A program made the position numbers and the translations under genes. Positions 22,201 to 32,460 of a stretch of DNA of 64,000 nt are shown here, one piece after another; position 1 is the stretch's first letter; the number at the start of each line of letters is the position of its first letter. Location of the stretch: contig NC_077227.1 of assembly GCF_027887165.1 (NCBI RefSeq), positions 544,107,189-544,171,188 of the forward strand. Reading direction: 5' to 3'. The notes under the pieces were generated by a model. It saw nothing but the letters and a program-made list of their open reading frames with translations. It did no database searches and was not told the DNA's origin. The DNA comes from Monodelphis domestica. Lineage: Eukaryota; Chordata; Mammalia; Didelphimorphia; Didelphidae.

Positions 22201-23010
22201 GAATGAAACAGGACTTCCGGTTAAGATGGCGGCTTAGAGAAAGCTGAAGTTCAGATCTCCGGAAAACCCTTCCCGACCGATCTCAAACTAGAAGCTCCTA
22301 AGGCGCCGAAATTCAAAACGATCAACAGCACAGACCCTGGGAACCCTCCTCCTGGACCTGGACCCGGTTCAAAAGGTACGGCTCCCCTTAAAAGCCAGAA
22401 CCCGAGATCCCTCGGACCTCAGGGGTAGGAGCGCAGAGTCCAAGGCTCCCGGAAGCAGCAGCCGCGCCGGGCTCAGAGAGCAGGGTCTGAGGAACAACAA
22501 CCCTCAGGGTCTTCTACCCAAGTCCCAGTCTGGGTGAAAGTTACTGCCTGGGGCTTCCGCTGCAGAGAGCCGGTAGGTCCGGGTGAAAGTTACTGCCTGG
22601 GGCCTCCGCTGCAAAGAGCTGGTCGGTCCGGGTGAAAGTTACTGCCTGGGGCCTCCGCTGCAGAGAGCTGGTCAAAACAACAGCAACCCTCAGGGCAGGC
22701 AAGACAGCCTCACGGGCTGGATCCTGCTATCCAAGTCTCAGTGAAAGTCTGTGCTCTCCGAGCTTGGGGAAGCGGCAGCCCATCCCCCCGCAGGCCGACG
22801 AAACAGCCTCACGGCCAGGGATTCTGAAGGCAACTTCCGGAAATCGAGCCAGGGGAAGAGTGTGGCCTCGTGGTCCGACCCTTCCATTCCAGTTCCAGTG
22901 AGGCATATTCAGTTTAACCCAGGGAACGCTCATAGAACCAACATCTGCCCAGGACTAAAGCCACTGATCACCAGACAAAGACAAGAAAAGCCAATCCTCC
23001 ACGTTCAGAG
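22201..23010 (+). promoter_or_regulatory. LINE-1 5'UTR / internal promoter
   Basis: This 810-bp stretch is far richer in GC and CpG than its surroundings. An ETS-like 'acttccgg' (22213-22220) and a YY1-like 'aagatggcgg' (22223-22232) lie within the first 35 bp. In well-studied L1s a YY1 site near the 5' end positions transcription initiation from the internal promoter, and the same role is inferred here. The three 49-bp monomers at 22532-22675 are part of it. Confidence 0.8.
22532..22675 (+). repeat. Three 49-bp tandem monomers in the L1 5'UTR
   Basis: Copies start at 22532, 22581 and 22630, each with 'gggtgaaagttactgcctgg' followed by 'cctccgctgcagagagct' (first copy 'cttccgctgc...agccgg', second 'gcaaagagct'). 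The spacing is exactly 49 bp, with a few substitutions between copies. Monomer arrays in mouse L1 promoters change promoter strength; a similar effect here is inferred. Confidence 0.9.
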
Positions 23011-23934
23011 ATGACAAATTCCACAGAAGCACAGAAGCCCCAAAATACCAAGAAAAATAAGAAGAAAGGGGCGACTCTGGACACATTCTATGGAGCCAAA
23101 ATACAAAATACAGAGCAGATAGAAGAAGATATACAAGAAAATTCTCCAAAATCTTCCAAAGGAAATAGAAACTCTCCACAAACCCATGAAGAATTTGAAT
23201 CAGAAAGGACCAAAAAGATGGAAGCCCTCTGGGAGGAAAAGTGGGAAATGATGCAAAAGAAATTCACGCATCTACAAAACCAGTTTGACCAAACTGTAAA
23301 AGAAAACCAGGCTTTAAAGCAAGAACTAATAAAGCAAAGCCAAAACACCAAGAAATTAGAAGAGAACATAAAATATCTCACCGACAAGGTGATAGATCTG
23401 GAAAACAGGGGGAGAAGAGAAAATTTAAGAATAATTGGACTCCCAGAAAAGCCAGAAATAAACACCAAACTGGACATGGTGATACAAGATATAATCAAAG
23501 AAAATTGCCCAGAGATTCTAGAACAAGGGGGCAATACATCCACTGACAGAGCTCACAGAACACCTTCTACACTAAACCCCCAAAAGACAACTCCCAGGAA
23601 TGTAATTGCCAAATTCCAAAGCTATCAAACAAAAGAAAAAATCCTACAGGAAGCCAGAAAAAGACAATTTAGATATAAAGGAATGCCAATCAGGGTCACC
23701 CAAGACCTTGCAAGTTCTACTCTGAATGATCGTAAGGCATGGAACATGATCTTCAGAAAGGCAAGAGAGCTGGGTCTCCAACCAAGAATCAGCTACCCAG
23801 CAAAACTGACTATATACTTCCAAGGGAGAGTATGGGCATTCAACAAAATAGAAGACTTCCAACTTTTTGCAAAGAAAAGACCAGAGCTCTGTGGAAAGTT
23901 TGATACCGAAAATCAAAGAGCAAGGAATACCTGA
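23011..23934 (+). CDS. LINE-1 ORF1 protein (RNA-binding chaperone), intact
   Basis: A 307-residue open frame with the layout of L1 ORF1p, which forms trimers, coats L1 RNA in cytoplasmic particles and acts as a nucleic-acid chaperone in retrotransposition. The N-terminus is basic and low in complexity (K-rich around residues 13-20). Residues about 65-132 are rich in K, E, L and Q in a heptad-like pattern, fitting the coiled coil. The RRM follows from about residue 138 ('RRENLRIIGLPEKPE'). The C-terminal domain follows ('KFQSYQTKEKILQEARK', then 'RVTQDLASSTLNDRK', and an aromatic-rich end). The length is close to the usual 300-340 residues. The frame has no break. The start is the first ATG after the GC-rich 5'UTR. 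Confidence 0.9.
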   Translation: MTNSTEAQKPQNTKKNKKKGATLDTFYGAKIQNTEQIEEDIQENSPKSSKGNRNSPQTHEEFESERTKKMEALWEEKWEMMQKKFTHLQNQFDQTVKENQALKQELIKQSQNTKKLEENIKYLTDKVIDLENRGRRENLRIIGLPEKPEINTKLDMVIQDIIKENCPEILEQGGNTSTDRAHRTPSTLNPQKTTPRNVIAKFQSYQTKEKILQEARKRQFRYKGMPIRVTQDLASSTLNDRKAWNMIFRKARELGLQPRISYPAKLTIYFQGRVWAFNKIEDFQLFAKKRPELCGKFDTENQRARNT

Positions 23935-24465
23935 AAAGGTAAATATTAAGGAAAGGGGAAAAATGTTATCTTCTTTTACTCAAACTCTCTTCTATAAGGA
24001 CTACATTTATATCAACCTATGTATACTAATATGTGGGGAAAATGTAATGTATAAATAGGGGGTAAAGAAAGACCAAATAGAATAATGGTTCTCACACAAA
24101 GATTCACAGGGGAAGGGGAGGGGAAGAAAACTCCTATAAGAAGGAGAGGAAGAGAGGGGGGGGGGGTTACTTAAACCTCAATCTCAGGGAAATCAACTCT
24201 GAGAGGGAAAAACATCCAGATCCATTGGGATCTTGAATTCTATCTTACCCAACAAGGGTAAGGAGAAGGGAAAACCAAGGGGGGGAGGGGGAGAGGGAGA
24301 ACAAAAAGGGAGGGAAAGAGAGGGGGGAGGGGGAGGGAACAAAAAGGGAGGGACTAAAAAGGGAAACATCAAGGGAGGGGACAAGGGGGACTGATTCAAA
24401 GTAAATCACTGGACTAAAAGGTAGAGCCGAAGAAGAAAAGGTTAGAATTAGGGAAGGCAATCAAA
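23935..24465 (+). other. LINE-1 inter-ORF spacer with G-rich tract
   Basis: About 530 bp between ORF1 and ORF2, longer than the 63 bp in human L1. It contains runs of five or more G at about 24157-24166 and throughout 24277-24345, a purine-only stretch that could form G-quadruplexes. The antisense L1 at 58-64 kb has the equivalent pyrimidine-rich tract at about 62290-62440, so it is a family feature. A short frame at 23867-24058 has no support. Confidence 0.75.
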
Positions 24466-26100
24466 ATGCCAGGGAGTCCACAAATGACAATCATAACTTT
24501 GAACGTGAATGGGATGAACTCACCCATAAAACGTAGACGAATAGCTGAATGGATTAGAATCCAAAACCCTACCATATGTTGTCTTCAAGAAACACACATG
24601 AGGCGGGTTGACACCCACAAGGTCAGAATTAAAGGATGGAGTAAGACCTTCTGGGCCTCAACTGATAGAAAGAAGGCAGGAGTGGTAATCATGATATCTG
24701 ATAAAGCCAATGCAAAAATAGACCTGATCAAAAGGGATAGGGAAGGTAATTATATTTTGTTAAAAGGGACTCTAGACAATGAGGAAATATCATTAATCAA
24801 CATGTATGCACCAAATAATATAGCACCCAAATTTCTAATGGAGAAACTAGGAGAATTGAAGGAAGAAATAGACAATAAAACCATACTAGTGGGAGACTTA
24901 AACCAACCATTATCAAATTTAGATAAATCAAATCAAAAAATAAATAAGAAAGAGGTAAAAGAAGTGAATGAAATCTTAGAAAAATTAGAATTAATAGACA
25001 TATGGAGAAAAATAAATAGGGATAAAAAGGAATACACCTTCTTCTCAGCACCACATGGCACATTCACAAAAATTGACCATACATTAGGTCACAGAAACAT
25101 AGCACACAAATGCAAAAAAGCAGAAATAATGAATGCAGCCTTCTCAGATCACAAGGCAATAAAAATAATGATTAGTAATGGTACATGGAAAACCAAATCT
25201 AAAACCAATTGGAAATTAAACAATATGATACTCCAAAACCGTTTAGCTAAAGAAGAAATCATAGAAACAATTAATAATTTCATCAAGGAAAATGACAATG
25301 GCGAAACATCCTTTCAAACCTTTTGGGATGCAGCCAAAGCGGTAATCAGAGGCAAATTCATATCCCTGAAAGCTCATATTAACAAACAAGGGAGAGCAGA
25401 GATCAATCAATTGGAAATGCAATTGAAAAAACTCGAAAGCGATCAAATTAAAAACCCCCAGCAGAAAACCAAATTAGAAATCCTAAAAATTAAGGGAGAA
25501 ATTAATAAAATCGAAAGTGATAGAACTATTGATTTAATAAATAAGACAAGAAGCTGGTACTTTGAAAAAACAAACAAAATAGACAAAGTACTGGTCAATC
25601 TAATTAAAAAAAGGAAGGAAGAAAAGCAAATTCACAGCATTAAAGATGAAAAGGGGGACAGCACCTCCAATGAGGAGGAAATTAAGGCAATCATTAGAAA
25701 TTACTTTGCCCAATTATATGGCAATAAATACACCAATTTAGGAGAAATGGATGAATATATACAAAAATACAAACTGCCTAGACTAACAGAAGAGGAAATA
25801 GAATTCTTAAATAATCCCATATCAGAAATTGAAATCCATCAAGCCATCAAAGAACTTCCTAAGAAAAAATCCCCAGGGCCTGATGGATTCACCTGTGAAT
25901 TCTATCAAACATTCAGAGAACAATTAACCCCAATACTATACAAACTATTTGACATAATAAGCAAAGAGGGAGTTCTACCAAACTCCTTTTACGACACAAA
26001 CATGGTACTGATTCCAAAACCAGGCAGGTTAAAAACAGAGAAAGAAAACTATAGACCAATCTCCCTAATGAATATAGATGAATATAGAAATTTTAAATAG
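24466..26100 (+). pseudogene. LINE-1 ORF2, 5' part (endonuclease and RT start)
   Basis: 544 codons of ORF2p, the L1 endonuclease/reverse transcriptase. The APE-type endonuclease domain occupies residues about 7-236 with its key residues visible: N15 in 'LNVNGM', E42 in 'CLQETH', D144 and N146 in 'GDLN', D204-H205, and D228-H229 in 'AAFSDHKAI'. The Z/linker region follows, and the RT begins at '[20 protein letters not shown]' and 'MVLIPKPGR...[12 protein letters not shown]'. The frame ends at a TAG at 26098-26100, immediately after a local sequence duplication, whereas an intact ORF2 would continue. This part alone would encode an endonuclease without a usable RT. Confidence 0.9.
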
Positions 26101-28276
26101 GATACTAGCAAAAAGACTCCAGCAAGTGATCAGAAGGATCATTCACCATGATCAAGTAGGATTCATACCAGGGATGCAGGGCTGGTTCAATATTAGGAAA
26201 ACCATCCACATAATTGACCACATCAACAAGCAAACTAGCAAGAACCACATGATTATCTCAATAGATGCAGAAAAAGCCTTTGATAAAATACAACACCCAT
26301 TCCTATTAAAAACACTAGAAAGCATAGGAATAGAAGGGTCATTCCTAAAAATAATAAACAGTATATATCTAAAACCAACAGCTAATATCATCTGCAATGG
26401 GGATAAACTAGATGCATTCCCAATAAGATCAGGAGTGAAACAAGGATGCCCATTATCACCTCTACTATTTGACATTGTACTAGAAACACTAGCAGTAGCA
26501 ATTAGAGAAGATAAAGAAATTGAAGGCATCAGAATAGGCAAGGAGGAGACCAAGTTATCACTCTTTGCGGATGACATGATGGTCTACTTAAAGAATCCTA
26601 GAGATTCAACCAAAAAGCTAATTGAAATAATCAACAACTTTAGCAAAGTTGCAGGATACAAAATAAACCCACATAAATCATCAGCTTTTCTATATATCTC
26701 CAACACAGCTCAGCAGCAAGAACTAGAAAGAGAAATCCCATTCAAAATCACCTTAGACAAAATAAAATACCTAGGAATCTATCTCCGGAGACAAACACAG
26801 GAACTATATGAACACAACTACAAAACACTCGCCACACAACTAAAACTAGACTTGAACAATTGGAAAAACATTAACTGCTCATGGATAGGACGAGCCAATA
26901 TAATAAAAATGACCATCCTACCCAAACTTATTTATCTATTTAGTGCCATACCCATTGAACTACCAAAATACTTCTTCACTGATTTAGAAAAAACCATAAC
27001 AAAGTTCATTTGGAAGAACAAAAGATCAAGGATATCCAGGGAAATAATGAAAAAAAACACATATGATGGGGGCCTTGCAGTCCCAGACCTCAAACTATAT
27101 TACAAAGCAGCAGTCATCAAAACAATTTGGTACTGGCTAAGAAACAGAAAGGAAGATCAGTGGAATAGACTGGGGGAAAACGACCTCAGCAAGACAGTAT
27201 ACGATAAACCCAAAGATCCCAGCTTTTGGGACAAAAATCCACTATTCGATAAAAACTGCTGGGAAAATTGGAAGACAGTGTGGGAGAGACTAGGAATAGA
27301 TCAACACCTCACACCCTACACCAAGATAAATTCAAAATGGGTGAGTGACTTAAACATAAAGAAGGAAACCATAAGTAAATTGGGTAAACACAGAATAGTA
27401 TACATGTCAGACCTTTGGGAGGGGAAAGGCTTTAAAACCAAGCAAGATATAGAAAGAATCACAAAATGTAAAATAAATAATTTTGACTACATCAAACTAA
27501 AAAGCTTTTGTACAAACAAAACCAATATAACTAAAATCAGAAGGGAAACAACAAATTGGGAAAAAATCTTCATAGAAACCTCTGACAAAGGTTTAATTAC
27601 TCATATTTATAATGAGCTAAATCAATTGTACAAAAAATCAAGCCATTCTCCAATTGATAAATGGGCAAGGGAAATGGATAGGCAGTTCTCAGATAAAGAA
27701 ATCAAAACTATTAACAAGCACATGAAGAAGTGTTCCACATCTCTTATAATCAGAGAGATGCAAATCAAAACAACTCTGAGGTATCACCTCACACCTAGCA
27801 GATTGGCTAACATAACAGCAGAGGAAAGTAATGAATGCTGGAGGGGATGTGGCAAAGTAGGGACATTAATTCATTGCTGGTGGAGTTGTGAATTGATCCA
27901 ACCATTCTGGAGGGCAATTTGGAACTATGCCCAAAGGGCGACAAAAGAATATCTACCCTTTGACCCAGCCATAGCACTGCTGGGTCTGTATCCCAAAGAG
28001 ATAATGGACACAAAGACTTGTACAAAAATATTCATAGCTGCGCTCTTTGTGGTGGCCCAAAACTGGAAAATGAGGGGATGCCCATCAATTGGGGAATGGC
28101 TGAACAAACTGTGGTATATGTTGGTGATGGAATACTATTGTGCTCAAAGGAATAATAAAGTGGAGAAGTTCCATGGAGACTGGAACAACCTCCAGGAAGT
28201 GATGCAGAGCGAGAGGAGCAGAACCAGGAGAACATTGTACACAGAGACTAATACACTGTGGTATAATCGAACGTAA
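26078..28276 (+). pseudogene. LINE-1 ORF2, 3' part (RT and C-terminus), shifted frame
   Basis: 732 codons continue ORF2 in the next frame, overlapping the first part by 23 bp. RT motifs are intact: the first catalytic Asp in '[12 protein letters not shown]' (D63), '[13 protein letters not shown]', and the 'FADD' box at residues 163-166 (26564-26575). The C-terminal Cys-rich motif (C-x3-C...H...C, '[18 protein letters not shown]') starts at about residue 587. At the break, the words 'gaatatag' occur twice separated by 'at', replacing a shorter stretch seen in the other L1 and adding one base modulo three. The combined length of about 1,270 residues equals a normal ORF2p. The first ATG here is internal, not a real start. 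Confidence 0.9.
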
Positions 28277-28630
28277 TGGACTTCTCCATTAGGGGCGGTG
28301 TAATGTCCCTGAACAACTTTCAGGGATCCAGGAGAAAAAAAAAAACACCATTCATAAGCAAAGGATAAACTATGGGAGTGGAAACACCGAGAAAAAGCAA
28401 CTGCCTGAATACAGAGGTTGAGGGGACATGACAGAGGATAGACTTTAAATGAACACTCTAATGCAAATACTATCAACAAAGCAATGGGTTCAAATCAAGA
28501 AAACATCTAATGCCCAGTGGACTTACGCGTCGGCTATGGGGGGTGGGGGGGAGGAAAAGAAAATGATCTATGTCTTTAACGAATAATGCTTGGAAATGAT
28601 CAAATAAAATATATTTAAAAAAAAAAAAAA
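28277..28630 (+). other. LINE-1 3'UTR and poly(A) tail
   Basis: About 340 bp ending in an A-rich tail with AATAAA just before it ('caaataaaatatattt'). A G-rich polypurine run (about 28538-28557, 'ggggggtgggggggagg'-like) is the usual potential G-quadruplex of L1 3'UTRs. A poly(A) interruption lies at about 28335. Confidence 0.85.
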
Positions 28631-28811
28631 AGAAACACTCCTTCAAGTGATATAGATCATAGTCCCTTCTTTCCTTAAGTGATGGGCTTAATGACTTTCT
28701 GTCGCCATAAAACTTCATTACCTGGTGGTTTACCTTCTAGTGATGAACTGCTCCAAATTTAGCTACGTTGGCTCTCAGAAGAAATCTTTCCTTCTTGGTT
28801 AGCATCTACCA

Positions 28812-29135
28812 CAGCATTCTGAGTTCAAATTTGGCCTCAGACATTTACAAGCTGTGTGGCCCTGGGCAAGTCACTTCACCTTCTTTGCCTCAGTTTTCTT
28901 ATCTGTTAAATGATTTGGAGAAGAAATGGCAAACCACTCTAGAATCTTTGCCAAGAAAACACCGAATAATGTCATAAAGAGTCAGATATAGCTTAAATAA
29001 GTGGACCACAGAATGAAAGGTTGATAAGATCATAGATGTAAAGGTAAAAAAGGACCTTGGAGATCATCCGTCCTAATGCCTTCATTGTACAGATGAAGAA
29101 ATTGAGGCTCAGGAAAATTAGGTGACTTCATTTTA
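28812..29135 (+). mobile_element. tRNA-derived SINE then a MIR remnant, sense
   Basis: About 28812-28995 has 'gagttcaaatttggcctcag', 'ccctgggcaagtcacttcac', 'ttggagaagaaatggcaaac' and 'gtcataaagagtcagatat'; it is 5'-truncated. About 29025-29135 has 'ggaccttggagatcatccgt' and 'agatgaagaaattgaggctc', a MIR-type 3' half. Confidence 0.7.
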
Positions 29136-29340
29136 TTTCCAGTCTTAACTTACCCTCTATACTAAACCACCTTGCAATAACCTTGCCTCTCTGGATACCT
29201 TCACCACTTCCAGTTCCCCTTTATGTGTTATATTCCCCTATTAAAATATCAACTCCTTAAGACTAAGGAACATCTTTTTTTCTTTTATTTCTTTCCCTAC
29301 AGCTTAGTACAATACCTGTACATAAGTATTTAATCAATAT

Positions 29341-29348
29341 TCTGTCTG

Positions 29349-29402
<54 letters not shown>

Positions 29403-29403
29403 A
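29341..29403. repeat. (TCTA)n microsatellite
   Basis: About 63 bp of tetranucleotide repeat, beginning with two TCTG units and then uninterrupted TCTA. Likely polymorphic. Confidence 0.95.
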
Positions 29404-30059
29404 TTGATTTCAGAGAAAAAGGATGGATTGTAATCCAGGTGCTCTGACTTTTCTCATGTTAAAAAAGATCTGGGTCAAATAAGCCAAATGAATCTCAGAT
29501 TCAGAATGTAAAAAAGTTGAATTAAAGTCTAAGAGTTGTAATATGGAAACAAAGTCAGGACTGGAGTCACAAGGAAGTAAGAAACATGACATTCAGTCTT
29601 AGAGATAGAATCAAAGTAGTCTGGACTAGATAAAAGCCACAGGAAGGGACCAATTCTTTTTTTTCTTTCCATTTGCAACGCCATACATTTCTATACTTTT
29701 GTTTTCTTGTGATTCCCACTCAAATGCAAAAGATTTTTAGTTTTAAGGTCATATGTATTTGCAGCAGGATTTCCCATAGATTCTTAGGTATGTGACTAAC
29801 CCCAATTTGTGCTCATGTGATCATATTACTTACAATTTTTCAGTAGTCCAAAATGCAATTTTGCAAAGCATGGTAGATTGTAAAACTAAAAATTAGTTCA
29901 CCAAATCGTTTTAAAACAATACATCAGTATGACTATAATAAAGATGAATAGCTCATTCATATATAGTTTTTTAATATTTGCAAAGTATTTTAAATACTAT
30001 CTCATTTGAATCTCACACTAAAACTGTGAGGTAAGTACTATCAGGAATAGTAATATAAC
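29404..30059. other. Intergenic DNA, nothing assigned
   Basis: About 650 bp with only a weak MIR-like piece near 29950-30060 ('atttgcaaagtattttaaat'). No gene is seen. Confidence 0.45.
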
Positions 30060-30925
30060 TCATTATTTTCTCCCCAAACCTTGCCCTTTTCCAAATTTCC
30101 ATATTACTGTTGAGGGCATCCAGTCCTCTCATCCACCTATGCTCTCAAACTCAGTGACTTCTTCAGTTCCTCACTCTCATTCAAACCAAATGTCTATTCC
30201 ATTGTTAATCTTGTCATGACTTCCACCATCTCTCTTAAGTTTTTTCCCTTAAAGTTCTCCCTTTATGTGGCCACCATGCTAGTTCGGGTTCTTATCACTT
30301 TCTCTCCTGGAATATTGAACCTGTCTTCCTGTTTTGTCTTTCACCTCTTCAATTTATTCTCATCACAGCTGCCATATTGAAATTCTTAAATGTATATTTA
30401 ATCTTGCCACTCTCTTAATTCAAAGTCTTCTGTGTCTCCCTGTCACCTCTAAAATAAAATAGAAAATACTCAGTTTGGCATTGACATCCCTCTATGAACT
30501 ATCTTTCACATTTTTTCTAGTCTTATTTCTTATTACCTCTCTTCTTGTCTTCTTCTGCACTCAAACAGGCCTACTGGCTTCCCCCTACTAGGACCATCAT
30601 ATTTCCTGTCTTTTTGTTTCACTCCTCTTATAAAATATACTTTTTCTTCACCTCAGATTCAAAGAATACCAAGATGATTTCAAAGCACAATTTTGGTGTC
30701 ACTCTCTGAGGCCATAACCCATACCTCTCAGTTGTTAGGACTTATTATTTCTTGAAACTATTTTGTATAACTATGTCTATAATTTGTATTTACTTATCTA
30801 TTTGTATATGTTATATCCTCTCCTGTTGAGTTAAAACTTCTTCAGAAGATCATTTCATTTTTTCTTTTTATCCTTAATATCCAGTATAAAACCTTGCTTA
30901 TATTTAATAAATGCTTGTTAAAAGC
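30060..30925 (+). mobile_element. LINE-2 3' end, sense
   Basis: The pyrimidine-rich run contains 'tctgtgtctccctgtcacct', 'gcactcaaacaggcctactg', 'ctcctgttgagttaaaactt' and the terminal 'tatttaataaatgcttgtta'. Diverged but in L2 order over about 860 bp, the longest L2 in the window. Confidence 0.65.
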
Positions 30926-31400
30926 CATTGAATTTTATAGATGAGGAAATTGAGGCTCACAACAGTTATATCACTTGCACAAGACCACATTGCTAGCAAG
31001 CATGAGAAATGGGATTCAAATTCAGATGATTCCTTATTAATCAACTTCAAAAGGATGTAGGTTTTGTTTTCATTCCCTCTCCAAACCTTCCTGAAAATTA
31101 ATGTCCATTACATTCAATTAGATTAAAATAGCTAAAATTGTAGTCAGACTATTCACAAAGAAGCCCATACAATCTTAAAATTTAAGTAGAAATTAAAGGC
31201 AGCATGATATAGTGGAAAGAATATTATATCTTTAAGAGAGACCTGGCTTTTAATTTCTACCTCTGACATTTAATAGCTATTTGACTACACACAAGAGACA
31301 AGGCAAACTATTCTAGGAGCTGGGACCAAATATTAAAAAAAAAAGAAGTCAGTTTTCAAGGAGGTCATTTCTATTGGATGAAAATAACATGTACAAAGAT
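30926..31400 (+). mobile_element. MIR-like remnants
   Basis: About 30930-31045 ('tagatgaggaaattgaggct', 'tgctagcaagcatg') and about 31200-31310 ('agtggaaagaatattatatc'). The stretch 31310-31400 resembles an old unassigned dispersed repeat. Confidence 0.5.
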
Positions 31401-31424
31401 TAAGTAAAAATTATACAAGAACTT

Positions 31425-31672
31425 CAGCTAGATGCGATAGTGGATAGAGCACCAGGTCTAAAAGCAGGAAGACTCATCTTTGTACATTTCAAATTCAGTT
31501 TCAGACCATTTAGTAGCTGTGTGATCTTGGGCAAGTCACTTTACTCTGCATAGTTTCTTCATCTATAAAATGAGCAGGAGAAGGAAATGACAGACCAGTC
31601 TAATATCTTTGCTAAGAAAAACCCAAGTCAGGTTACAAAGAGTTAGACATGACTGAAACAACTGTACAGTAA
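31425..31672 (+). mobile_element. tRNA-derived SINE, sense
   Basis: Starts 'cagctagatgcgatagtgga', continues 'gtgtgatcttgggcaagtca', 'gagcaggagaaggaaatgac' and 'gagttagacatgactgaaac'. Nearly full length, diverged. Confidence 0.8.
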
Positions 31673-31705
31673 ATCACCAGTTGCCTCTTAATCATTTCAG
31701 ATCTT

Positions 31706-31935
31706 CAGGGCAGCTAGGTGGCATAGTACAAGATCTGGAGTAAGGAAAACAGGAATTCAAATCCAGCCTTAGACATTTACTAGCTGTATGATCCTGGGCA
31801 AGCCATTTAATTCTATTTGCCTCAGTTTTCTCATATGTAAGATTAATTGAGGCAAACTACTCCAGTATTCTGCTGAGAAAATTCCAAATGGGATTTTTCA
31901 GTTTGGACATGACTATAAACAAAAGCAACAAGAAA
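31706..31935 (+). mobile_element. tRNA-derived SINE, sense, full length
   Basis: Starts 'gggcagctaggtggcatagt' and includes 'ggaattcaaatccagcctta', 'gatcctgggcaagccattta', 'ggcaaactactccag' and 'tttggacatgac'. It sits about 35 bp after the previous SINE in the same orientation. Confidence 0.85.
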
Positions 31936-32460
31936 CAGAGGGAGTAGTTGCCGAGAAAATTTGAAGGGTGCAGTAATAGCAACTGAGGGATCAGACTAGA
32001 CTTCCTATAGGAAGTAGCACCTCAGCCTACCCTTGAAGGAAAACAAGGATTCTGTGAAGTAGGAGTGAACAAGGCATGTACTCCAGGCATGGGGAAGACA
32101 GGAGAGGGTTTGCTTATCTCTGGATTTAATTTGTTTTCTTGCCTTCTTCAGCCTGTGGAATCTGTCTTCTTATCTAGCTAAATTCTTAGGCCTGTCTCAT
32201 GCAAGGATTTGGCACCTCTCAATTCTCTTATATATGTTTTTTTCTCCACGCAGAGTCTACAACAGGAATTCTTAAACTTTATTGTCTCATGAACATTCCT
32301 TTGGCAAGTCTAGTAAAATCTGTGGACCAAGCCTTCTTGGAATACATTTTTGGAAGCATAAATACATATAGGATTACAAAGGAAACCAATTATATTAAGA
32401 TAGTGTCACATACACAACATACATACAGATATATATATATTTAATATGAACATATAATTC
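31936..32460. other. Unassigned intergenic / old repeat sequence
   Basis: About 31960-32110 resembles an old dispersed repeat ('acccttgaaggaaaacaagg'). About 32258-32420 resembles another ('ttcttaaactttattgtctc', 'aggattacaaaggaaaccaa'). Neither family is named. A short (TA) run precedes the LTR at 32461. Confidence 0.35.

Larger units (their letters stand above)
22187..28644 (+). mobile_element. Full-length LINE-1, sense, with 14-bp TSD
   Basis: The element proper is 22201-28630 (6.43 kb). The target-site duplication agaaacactccttc lies at 22187-22200 and 28631-28644 without a mismatch, so the insertion is probably young. Parts in order are a GC-rich 5'UTR/promoter (22201-23010), ORF1 (23011-23934), an inter-ORF spacer (23935-24465), ORF2 broken once (24466-28276), a 3'UTR with a G-rich polypurine tract, and an A-rich tail (about 28617-28630). 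It is the only copy in the window with the complete structure. The ORF2 break should prevent it from moving on its own. Confidence 0.95.

Noticed and set aside
23088..23543. 151-codon minus-strand frame inside L1 ORF1
   Set aside because: It is the complement of the ORF1 coiled-coil and RRM codons; no independent signals.
29341..29403. A CRISPR-like array
   Set aside because: The regular spacing is a plain TCTA microsatellite with no spacers; the organism is an animal.
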